5,097 nucleotides of DNA. Origin: an uncultured Oscillospiraceae bacterium (GTDB taxonomy: Bacteria > Bacillota > Clostridia > Oscillospirales > Ruminococcaceae). Below the pieces are notes generated by a model. It made no database searches. It was not told the origin of the DNA and saw nothing but the letters and a program-made list of their open reading frames with translations. Location: contig CAJMEU010000177.1 of NCBI GenBank assembly GCA_905212515.1, positions 1 through 5,097 of the forward strand, given 5' to 3'. Positions 1 through 4,388 of the stretch are shown here, piece after piece. The position numbers and the translations under genes were made by a program. How positions within the stretch are numbered: position 1 is the stretch's first letter; every line of letters begins with the position of its first letter.

Positions 1-73
1 CCTGACACGTTGGGGCGCTTTCGGCCAAGGCTGCTTTTACAGCTTTTCCCGGGCGCCTTTCCTCTTCCCTGTG

Positions 74-107
74 ATTATATTATATACCATTGCGCAAGTA
101 CAATCAA
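74..107 (-). promoter_or_regulatory. Leftward promoter reading off the left edge
   Basis: On the minus strand TTGATT (107-102) and TATAAT (84-79) are separated by 17 bp, a near-consensus housekeeping promoter. A second overlapping pair, TTGTAC (103-98) and TATAAT (79-74), has an 18-bp spacer. Transcription would start near position 72 and run leftward out of the window. No start codon with a ribosome site is visible in 1-72, so the target gene lies outside. A copy of the 14-bp repeat (90-103) sits over the -35/spacer, so a protein bound there should block this promoter. Confidence 0.55.
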
Positions 108-170
108 TTGACATAATGCACGAATATTTACCATTGTTCAAGTACAACTTGTACACTTGTGCAAGTATAA
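90..170. repeat. Triplicated 14-bp operator-like repeat
   Basis: Three direct copies of TTGyGCAAGTAyAA occur at 90-103, 134-147 (TTGTTCAAGTACAA) and 157-170 (TTGTGCAAGTATAA). Each differs from the first by two bases. The copies contain short palindromes: TTGCGCAA at 90-97, GTACAA-C-TTGTAC at 142-154 and ACTTG-TG-CAAGT at 155-166. The first copy covers a leftward promoter and the third covers the -35 box of the promoter for the RHH gene. Small RHH proteins commonly bind tandem operators and repress their own genes, so these are the likely binding sites. That link is inferred from position and symmetry. Confidence 0.65.
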
Positions 171-185
171 AGGTCGGTGTATAAT
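157..185 (+). promoter_or_regulatory. Promoter of the RHH regulator gene
   Basis: TTGTGC (157-162) and a perfect TATAAT (180-185) are spaced by 17 bp. Transcription would begin near 192, leaving a very short leader of about 12 nt that starts at the ribosome site. The -35 box lies inside an operator-like repeat, which suggests autorepression. Because the -10 box covers 180-185, the in-frame GTG at 177 cannot be the start of the gene served by this promoter. Confidence 0.65.
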
Positions 186-203
186 GGAGCTAGAGGTGAT
201 AGC

Positions 204-389
204 ATGGGAACGGCAAGGACAAAAGCAAATAACAAGTGGAACGCCAAAGCATACGACCGCATAAATTTAACTATGCCCAAAGGTCGCAAAGCGGAAATAC
301 AGGCCCACGCAGAGACCAAGGGCGAGAGTGTGAACGGTTTTATAAACCGTGCCATAGACGAAGCAATGAAACGAGACAAAGACGAGTAA
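204..389 (+). CDS. Small Arc-type ribbon-helix-helix DNA-binding protein (antitoxin-like)
   Basis: This is a 61-residue basic protein with the layout of the Arc/MetJ/CopG ribbon-helix-helix fold. It has a basic N-terminus, a short strand (about residues 17-24, YDRINLTM), helix A (about 26-39), a G-x-S-V-N turn (40-44) and helix B (about 43-56). The GxSVN...I segment strongly resembles phage P22 Arc. Such proteins dimerise through the strand, which also reads the DNA major groove. They usually act as autorepressors, antitoxins or plasmid/ICE regulators. The start is ATG 204, preceded by AGAGGTGAT (192-200); the in-frame GTG at 177 overlaps the promoter. No toxin gene follows: the gene ends in a terminator and is monocistronic. 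A divergent promoter upstream points to a partner off the left edge. The AT-richer composition fits horizontal origin. The fold is likely; an antitoxin role is unproven. Confidence 0.85.
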   Translation: MGTARTKANNKWNAKAYDRINLTMPKGRKAEIQAHAETKGESVNGFINRAIDEAMKRDKDE

Positions 390-396
390 AGCACAA

Positions 397-427
397 AGCG
401 GGCAGTAATGCGCTGCCCGCTCTTTTT
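397..427 (+). terminator. Intrinsic terminator of the RHH gene
   Basis: A perfect 9-bp stem, AGCGGGCAG (397-405) with CTGCCCGCT (413-421), and a 7-nt loop are followed by C and five T (423-427). It begins 8 bp after the stop codon. It shows that the small gene is transcribed alone. Confidence 0.9.
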
Positions 428-443
428 ATGCGAATTTGTCTGC

Positions 444-475
444 AAAACCCCGCTTTGGCATACGCCGAGGCGGGG
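444..475. repeat. GC-rich hairpin in the non-coding segment
   Basis: CCCCGC...GGC (448-459) pairs with GCC...GCGGGG (464-475) around a 4-nt loop ATAC. Read as plus-strand RNA it gives a 12-bp stem with two G-U pairs. Read as minus-strand RNA it is a 6-bp outer stem followed by TTTT (447-444), so it could be a leftward terminator. Which strand is relevant cannot be decided from the sequence. Confidence 0.5.
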
Positions 476-480
476 CAAAA

Positions 481-504
481 GTTTTCCCTTTGGTTTTCCC
501 TTTA
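481..504. repeat. Tandem 12-bp repeat
   Basis: GTTTTCCCTTTG (481-492) is immediately followed by GTTTTCCCTTTA (493-504), identical but for the last base. It lies in non-coding DNA just right of the GC hairpin. It could be a protein-binding repeat, for example for a recombinase, or simple slippage. Confidence 0.6.
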
Positions 505-599
505 GAAATTTCCAGCGCATTCCATGAAATTCTACATGGTATAAAAAACCTTGATTTTGCGCGCTTTTCATCCATGGCAATCTACGCTATTCCAGGGGA

Positions 600-622
600 G
601 AAAAACGCTTCTTATAAGCATC
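600..622 (-). terminator. Terminator of the cls-DUF3842 operon
   Basis: On the minus strand GATGCTT (622-616) pairs with AAGCGTT (610-604), with two G-U pairs and a 5-nt loop ATAAG. The T-run at 605-601 follows. It lies 12 bp beyond the DUF3842 stop codon. The stem is only moderately stable, so termination may be incomplete; the hairpin at 444-475 could act as a backup. Confidence 0.5.
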
Positions 623-634
623 CGTTGCGCCGGC

Positions 635-1051
635 CTATTGGGCGGCCAAAAGCCCTCTTATCACGCGCACGCCGTCGGCAATGGCGGCGGCAAGGGGCAT
701 GTCGGGCAGGCCGGCGATGTGGGTGCCGCACTTGGTGGCTGCGATCAGCACCCGCTGGGCGCGGCTCTCGGCCACGGCCATGGCCACGGCGGGGCTGCAC
801 TCGCCCAGCATGCTGTTGGCCATCACCAGGCCCAGGGGCCCGGCCAGGATATCGGCCCGGCCGGCGTTCACCACGGCCGCGTTTTCACCCGTGGCGCCGG
901 CGCGGGCGCCGGCCCGCAGCATGGCCGTGGTGGCCACGCTGTTCAGCCCCACGGCGATGATCTCCTCCCGCACGCCGGCGGCGCGCAGCCCTTCGATCAG
1001 CGCGCGGCCAAAGCCGCCGCCCTGCCCGTCGATCACGACGATCTGCTTCAT
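635..1051 (-). CDS. DUF3842 family protein
   Basis: This 138-residue protein belongs to DUF3842, a family of unknown function in Firmicutes. A beta strand leads into a glycine-rich loop (VVIDGQGGGFG, residues 5-15) that resembles a Rossmann-type nucleotide-binding loop. Further conserved-looking segments are GLNSVATTAML (35-45), ATGENA (53-58), the GPLG turn (71-74), MLGE (81-84) and a C-terminal KCGTHIAG (107-114). No signal peptide or membrane segment is visible, so it should be cytoplasmic. Two in-frame ATGs compete. GGGAG (1063-1059) is only 1 nt from ATG 1057 but 7 nt from ATG 1051, so 1051 is preferred; using 1057 adds two residues. It starts within about 20 bp of the cardiolipin synthase stop, with its ribosome site right after that stop, so the two are co-transcribed. 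Nucleotide binding is inferred from the loop only. Confidence 0.85.
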   Translation of the reverse strand: MKQIVVIDGQGGGFGRALIEGLRAAGVREEIIAVGLNSVATTAMLRAGARAGATGENAAVVNAGRADILAGPLGLVMANSMLGECSPAVAMAVAESRAQRVLIAATKCGTHIAGLPDMPLAAAIADGVRVIRGLLAAQ

Positions 1052-1070
1052 ATCCATTCTCCCTTCAGGT

Positions 1071-2612
1071 TCACATCAGCGGTGCGAAAAAGCGCAGGAA
1101 CACCTGGGCCAGCCATTTGTACAGCGGCACGTTGCGGGTGTCGTCCAGCGTTACCTCCCGGCACAGGGCCAGGGTCTCGTGGATATCCTGCTTCACGTCC
1201 TGCACCATATGGCCGCCGTAGAACAGGCAGCAATTTTCAAAATGCAGGTACAGGCTGCGGTAGTCCATATTGGCGCTGCCCACCACGGCCGCCTCGTCGT
1301 CGCACACGTACATCTTGGCGTGGATGAAACCGGGCGTGTACTCATAAATGCGCACACCGGCCCGCAGCAGCTCGCCGTAAAAGCTCTGGGTCACATAATA
1401 CACATACCACTTGTCCGGGATGCCGGGGGTGATGATGCGCACATCCACGCCGCTTTTGGCGGCCAGGCACAGGGTCGTCACCATCTCGTTGTCCAGGATA
1501 AGGTAGGGCGAAACGATATACACATAGTGCTTGGCGCTTTGGATCAGGCTGAAATACACGTTTTCCGACACGCTCTCATCGTCCAGGGGCGAATCGCAGT
1601 AAGGCTGCACGAAGCCGTCCGCGCCCTCGCAGCGCGCCGCGGGCCGGTACTGCTGATACTTTGTCTCACAGCCGGCCACAAAGTCCCTCATTTTCAAAAA
1701 CATCTCCGTCAGCGGGTAAACGGCCGGGCCCTTCTGCATCAGGCCTGTGTCCTTCCAAACGCCGAAGCGCTGTTTGCGGTTGATGTATTCGTCGGCAAAG
1801 TTGTACCCGCCGGTAAACCCCACCTCGCCGTCGATGACGGCCACCTTGCGGTGGTCGCGGTGGTTGAGCATTTTGTAGTCCGCCAGATGCCAGGAGAAGG
1901 CCAGGGGGCTGAACACGCGGCACTTGATGCCAAAGCCCCGCAGGGTCTCGTCATAGTCCGAGGGCAGGGTGAACATGCTGCCGAACCCGTCGTAGATCAC
2001 CCGCACGTCCACGCCTTCGCTGACTTTGCGTTTCAGCACCTCCAGGGTGCGGTCCCACATCTCGCCCTCTTCCACGATAAAATATTCCATGAAGATATAC
2101 CGGCGCGCGCCCTCCAGTTCCCGCAGGAACACCTCGAAAAAGTCCTCGCCCATGGGGAAGTAGGCGGCGCGGGTGTCGTCGTACACCGGCGCGGCCGCGT
2201 GGGTGGCCAGATATTCCATGGTGCGGCCCTGATTGGGAAAGGCGGCCAGCATGGCCCGGCCCACATCCGGGTCCGGCGCCATGGACGCGGCGGCCCGGCG
2301 GTCGATGTCCAAAAAGTGGGCCGCCCGCTTGGGGATGATGGTGCGCTTGCCCCACATCAGGTAGAAGAACGGCCCGGACACGGGCAGAAGCACCACAATG
2401 AGGATCCACATGATCTTATACGCCGGGTTGGTGCCCGCGTGTTCCAGCACCGCCACCACCACCAGCACGCTGACGAGGGTCAGCAGCAGGTAGGCGTAGC
2501 TGCCCAGCCGGCTGAACTGATAGGTGAGGAACAGGAACAGCCCCACCTGCAAGGCGATGAGCACGCCGAACAAAAAGGTGCGCGACAAAATAAACTTCAG
2601 TAACTTTTTCAT
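1071..2612 (-). CDS. cls: Cardiolipin synthase (phospholipase D superfamily)
   Basis: This 513-residue membrane enzyme should make cardiolipin by condensing two phosphatidylglycerols with release of glycerol. Hydrophobic segments at about residues 12-31, 37-57 and 65-87 form the N-terminal membrane part. Two phospholipase D catalytic domains follow. The first HKD motif is H254-R-K256...D261, followed by GEVGFTGGYN. The second is H431-A-K433...D438, followed by VVGSANMDYRS. Both catalytic His/Lys/Asp sets are intact, and the length is usual for bacterial Cls. The start is ATG 2612 with GAGGGG (2623-2618) 5 nt upstream. It is the first gene of an operon with the DUF3842 gene and is insulated from the upstream cyclophilin gene by a terminator. 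An extended -10 promoter lies in the gap. The leader can form a hairpin that includes the ribosome site. Paralogues with other phosphatidyl-transfer specificity cannot be excluded. Confidence 0.95.
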   Translation of the reverse strand: MKKLLKFILSRTFLFGVLIALQVGLFLFLTYQFSRLGSYAYLLLTLVSVLVVVAVLEHAGTNPAYKIMWILIVVLLPVSGPFFYLMWGKRTIIPKRAAHFLDIDRRAAASMAPDPDVGRAMLAAFPNQGRTMEYLATHAAAPVYDDTRAAYFPMGEDFFEVFLRELEGARRYIFMEYFIVEEGEMWDRTLEVLKRKVSEGVDVRVIYDGFGSMFTLPSDYDETLRGFGIKCRVFSPLAFSWHLADYKMLNHRDHRKVAVIDGEVGFTGGYNFADEYINRKQRFGVWKDTGLMQKGPAVYPLTEMFLKMRDFVAGCETKYQQYRPAARCEGADGFVQPYCDSPLDDESVSENVYFSLIQSAKHYVYIVSPYLILDNEMVTTLCLAAKSGVDVRIITPGIPDKWYVYYVTQSFYGELLRAGVRIYEYTPGFIHAKMYVCDDEAAVVGSANMDYRSLYLHFENCCLFYGGHMVQDVKQDIHETLALCREVTLDDTRNVPLYKWLAQVFLRFFAPLM

Positions 2613-2617
2613 AAATT

Positions 2618-2641
2618 CCCCTCAAAACGTCCCTCTTGAGG
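2618..2641 (-). promoter_or_regulatory. Leader hairpin overlapping the cls ribosome site
   Basis: On the minus strand CCTCAA (2641-2636) is complementary to TTGAGG (2625-2620), with a 10-nt loop. The 3' arm overlaps the Shine-Dalgarno GAGGGG (2623-2618), so folding would hide most of it. The stem is short, so it may be only weakly inhibitory or may need a stabilising partner. No known riboswitch is recognised. Confidence 0.35.
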
Positions 2642-2650
2642 AACAATCTT

Positions 2651-2659
2651 ATTCTACCA
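2651..2659 (-). promoter_or_regulatory. Extended -10 promoter of the cls operon
   Basis: The minus strand reads TGG-TAGAAT (2659-2651), an extended -10 element located between the cyclophilin terminator and cls. The expected -35 position falls in the terminator T-run and has no good match. Transcription would start near 2644, giving a leader of about 32 nt. Confidence 0.45.
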
Positions 2660-2670
2660 TAAACAAGGGC

Positions 2671-2702
2671 AAAAAAAAAGCGGCCCGCTGCTTTACGGGC
2701 CG
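2671..2702 (-). terminator. Intrinsic terminator of the cyclophilin gene
   Basis: On the minus strand CGGCCCG (2702-2696) and CGGGCCG (2687-2681) form a perfect 7-bp GC stem with an 8-nt loop. One C and nine T (2679-2671) follow. It is about 30 bp after the cyclophilin stop and separates that gene from cls. Confidence 0.92.
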
Positions 2703-2732
2703 TTTCAGATAAAAATGACGCGCACAGGCCCC

Positions 2733-3533
2733 TCATGCCGCGCTGGGGGCCGCAGGGTCCGGCACACTGTCCGCCTCGCCGGAGGCGGCGCCCTGTGCCG
2801 GGGCGGCGGAATAGGTGCCCACGTTCACGGTGAGGATGGAAATTTCCTCCAAGGGCTTGCCGTTCTCGTCCGTCTCCACGGCGTTGATGGCATCCACCAC
2901 GTCCATGCCCGCATACACCTGGCCGAACACCGTGTCCAGCCCGTCCAGGTAGGGCGCGCCGCCCACCGCGCGGTAGGTGTCCACAGCGGCCTGGGGCAGG
3001 CCCGAATCCGTCAGGTTCTGGGCGCTGGCGCGATCGATGGAATCAGCGGGGCAGGTGACGATGTAAAACTGGCTGAGATTGTCCACCGAGCCGTCGGCCG
3101 CCTTGGCCATGGCCAGCGCGCCGGCATAATGGCGCAGCTTGGGGGTGTATTCGATGGGAAAGTCGTTGTTGTTCCAGATGGAGGCGCCGCCCTTGCCCGT
3201 GCCCGTGGCGTCGCCGGTCTGGATGACGAAATCCTGCTCCACCCGGTGGAAGGGCACGTTGTCGAAGTATTTTTGCAGCACCAGGCCGGTGAAATTTTCC
3301 ACGGCCATGGGCGCGTATTCGGGGTACAATACCACAGAGATCTCCCCCAGCGAGGTGGAGATGACGGCGATGGGGTCGCCCTCCCGGGGCGTTTGAAACT
3401 GCAGCTCCGTCGAATCCACCTTGGACGGGCGCTTGGAAGAGGTAAACAGGCCGCCGGTGCCGCCGCCTGCGCAGCCGGATAAGATCAGGCACACCAGGGC
3501 GGCCGCGGTGAGCCGCTGTACCATTTTGCGCAA
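2733..3533 (-). CDS. Cyclophilin-type peptidyl-prolyl isomerase, lipoprotein
   Basis: This protein has a lipoprotein signal (basic RKMVQR, hydrophobic stretch, lipobox L-S-G-C) and a Gly/Ser linker. A cyclophilin domain catalysing cis-trans isomerisation of prolyl bonds follows, so it should be anchored outside the membrane and help fold exported proteins. Counting from the GTG at 3542, the lipid-attached Cys is residue 24. The catalytic-type FHR motif is at 98-100, followed by QTGD (108-111), GALAMA (141-146), SQFYI (157-161) and the LDGLDTVFGQV block (199-209). The C-terminus (about 246-269) is Ala/Pro-rich and probably disordered. AAGGAAGTG (3548-3540) overlaps GTG 3542 and is far from ATG 3524. 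It is well placed for TTG 3533, so 3533 is chosen; the mature protein is the same for all three. It is monocistronic, with its own promoter and terminator. Confidence 0.92.
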   Translation of the reverse strand: MRKMVQRLTAAALVCLILSGCAGGGTGGLFTSSKRPSKVDSTELQFQTPREGDPIAVISTSLGEISVVLYPEYAPMAVENFTGLVLQKYFDNVPFHRVEQDFVIQTGDATGTGKGGASIWNNNDFPIEYTPKLRHYAGALAMAKAADGSVDNLSQFYIVTCPADSIDRASAQNLTDSGLPQAAVDTYRAVGGAPYLDGLDTVFGQVYAGMDVVDAINAVETDENGKPLEEISILTVNVGTYSAAPAQGAASGEADSVPDPAAPSAA

Positions 3534-3562
3534 ACACGTCACTTCCTTGTCTTTAAGATCAA

Positions 3563-3600
3563 GCCCGGCGCGCGGAAAAACGCGGGGCCCCGCGCGGGGC
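3563..3600 (-). promoter_or_regulatory. Attenuator-like GC hairpins in the cyclophilin leader
   Basis: In the minus-strand leader CGCGG-GGCC-CCGCG (3594-3581) can form a hairpin directly followed by TTTTT (3580-3576), the shape of an intrinsic terminator. Alternatively the upstream half GCCCCGCGCG (3600-3591) can pair, with one mismatch, to CGCGCCGGGC (3572-3563), which would exclude the terminator. The two foldings are mutually exclusive and lie between the predicted promoter and the start codon. Two perfect 14-bp palindromes (3581-3594, 3587-3600) overlap here. Regulation is inferred from the pairing alone. Confidence 0.4.
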
Positions 3601-3615
3601 GATTATTTATTATTC

Positions 3616-3624
3616 AGTATAACA
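3616..3624 (-). promoter_or_regulatory. Extended -10 promoter of the cyclophilin gene
   Basis: The minus strand reads TGT-TATACT (3624-3616), an extended -10 element. No clear -35 is present at the usual distance. Transcription would start near 3609, so the GC hairpins form the first part of the leader. Confidence 0.55.
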
Positions 3625-3693
3625 CAAAAATAGGAACAGTGATGAAAGAACTGTAAATTTATTGTGCACAAGGCGAAAAATAACGTTCCCACC

Positions 3694-3722
3694 TTGACCC
3701 TGGCGCCGCTTTCCTGTACAAT
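3694..3722 (+). promoter_or_regulatory. Promoter of the DUF1292 gene
   Basis: TTGACC (3694-3699) and TACAAT (3717-3722) are exactly 17 bp apart, a strong housekeeping promoter. Transcription should start near 3729, about 50 nt before the start codon. It diverges from the cyclophilin promoter. Confidence 0.8.
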
Positions 3723-3779
3723 AAAAGACAAGAAAAACAGCATGCCGCGCACACGAAACTGCGCTGTAAGGAGAAACAG

Positions 3780-4100
3780 ATGGCAATCGACGAATTGAAC
3801 GGCCAGGAAGAACTGGACTATACGCCCGACCTCATCACCCTGGAAGACGAGGAGGGGACCGAGCACACCTGTGAGGTGCTGGACGCCGCCGATTATAACG
3901 GCGAACACTATATGGCCGTGGTGCCCTATACCAAGGAACCGGAGAAAATGCTGGAGGAGGACGCCCAGCTCATCATCATGCGCGTGGCGGAGGAAGACGG
4001 CGAGGAATTCCTGGACATCGTGGACGACGACGATGAGCTGGCGGCCGTCAGCGAAGTGTTCCGCAGCCGCCTGGAAGAGCTGTACGATATCGAATTGTAA
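3780..4100 (+). CDS. DUF1292 (YrzB-like) acidic protein
   Basis: This 106-residue, very acidic protein matches the DUF1292 pattern. It has D-x-ITLEDEEG near the N-terminus (residues 17-26), CEVLD-x-x-x-Y with an AVVPY segment (31-50), and a strand LIIMRVAEEDGEEFLDI (64-80). An Asp-rich turn (82-86) and a final helix (AAVSEVFRSRLEELYD) complete it. DUF1292 includes Bacillus YrzB, whose gene sits beside yrrK (ruvX-like); the function is unknown. Here the gene stands alone, without those neighbours. No signal or membrane segment is visible, so it is cytoplasmic. The start ATG has TAAGGAG (3767-3773) 6 nt upstream and a strong promoter. Only a weak hairpin follows, so transcription may continue into the structured RNA. 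Confidence 0.88.
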   Translation: MAIDELNGQEELDYTPDLITLEDEEGTEHTCEVLDAADYNGEHYMAVVPYTKEPEKMLEEDAQLIIMRVAEEDGEEFLDIVDDDDELAAVSEVFRSRLEELYDIEL

Positions 4101-4108
4101 CCAAGGCC

Positions 4109-4131
4109 CGGGGCGCCCAAAAGCCCCGTTT
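4109..4131 (+). terminator. Weak terminator-like hairpin after DUF1292 gene
   Basis: CGGGGC (4109-4114) and GCCCCG (4123-4128) form a 6-bp stem with an 8-nt loop, followed by only three T. Termination is probably partial. The RNA downstream has no convincing promoter of its own, so read-through and processing are possible. Confidence 0.4.
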
Positions 4132-4138
4132 CCATGAA

Positions 4139-4348
4139 AAAGCCTACCCTGTTTGAATTGTTGTGCCCATATATAATCCTACTAACCAATGAAAGGGAGC
4201 CCGGAGTCCCAGGCAGGGACCGCAGACCTCCCGCCCGGTTTCGGCCGCAAGCGGAAGAAGGGAGCGCGAAATGCCGGCAGGGCACCCACCTGCTCTATAG
4301 AGTAGGTTTTGGTGTGGCACAGACGGCAGGGTAGGTTTTGTTCTTTTT
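4139..4348 (+). ncRNA. ssrS: Structured RNA, candidate 6S RNA
   Basis: A long rod-like structure of about 200 nt is supported by nested pairings of the two ends. AAAG-CCTACCCTG (4139-4151) pairs with CAGGGTAGG-TTTT (4327-4339). TTGTGCC (4161-4167) pairs with GGCACAG (4316-4322). CCTACT (4178-4183) pairs with AGTAGG (4301-4306). A large open middle follows, with a small hairpin on its 3' side (GCAGG 4277-4281, CCTGC 4289-4293). The inner part includes GTCCC/GGGAC (4206-4220). A U-rich tail (4336-4348) ends it. Closing stem, central bubble with a 3'-side hairpin, terminal arm and length all fit 6S RNA, which binds the housekeeping RNA polymerase and templates short product RNAs. Two G-U pairs (4142-4336, 4161-4322) favour the plus strand. 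SRP RNA, RNase P and tmRNA signatures are absent. A TATAAT at 4172-4177 lies inside it. The 5' end is uncertain. Confidence 0.55.
4336..4348 (+). terminator. U-rich 3' end of the structured RNA
   Basis: TTTTGTTCTTTTT follows the 3' arm of the closing stem directly (4336-4348). Stem plus U-tract is a plausible end for the RNA, although the partner arm is far upstream. Confidence 0.5.
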
Positions 4349-4388
4349 CGGCGGCCCGGCCGCGGCAAAACAGAAAAGGGGGGCCGCT

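Larger units (their letters stand above)
428..600. other. Non-coding, AT-richer gap between RHH gene and cls operon
   Basis: Apart from the hairpin at 444-475 and the 12-bp tandem repeat at 481-504, I see no gene here. Open frames across it on both strands lack ribosome sites and run into the antisense of real genes. An imperfect inverted repeat lies at 519-526/535-542 (ATtCCATG and CATGGtAT). Composition changes sharply to GC-rich around 600-630, so one junction of an inserted segment may lie here. No attachment-site duplication can be seen within the window. Confidence 0.4.

Noticed and set aside
108..130. Consensus TTGACA at 108-113 as a rightward -35 box
   Set aside because: The only -10-like sequence, TATTTA at 125-130, is 11 bp away, too close. 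The TTGTGC/TATAAT pair is properly spaced and nearer the gene.
90..170. CRISPR-like array from the repeated 14-mers
   Set aside because: The units are too short and imperfect and unevenly spaced (44 and 23 bp), and they overlap promoters; operators fit better.
128..580. 150-codon minus-strand frame across the RHH gene
   Set aside because: It is antisense to the well-supported RHH gene and crosses its terminator and promoter; no ribosome site or family resemblance.
436..960. 174-codon plus-strand frame from the non-coding gap into DUF3842
   Set aside because: The second half is Arg/Pro-rich antisense translation of DUF3842, and no promoter or ribosome site precedes it.
681..2603. 640-codon open frame on the plus strand
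   Set aside because: It lies wholly antisense to the cardiolipin synthase and DUF3842 genes, both clear families with intact motifs. Its His/Gly/Ala-rich translation resembles no protein; long antisense frames are expected in GC-rich DNA.
2715..3482. 255-codon plus-strand frame
   Set aside because: It is antisense to the cyclophilin lipoprotein, with biased composition and no ribosome site; a shadow frame.
4134..4334. 66-codon plus-strand frame in the structured RNA region
   Set aside because: Its codons fall across conserved-looking stems and loops, there is no ribosome site, and the RNA structure explains the region better.
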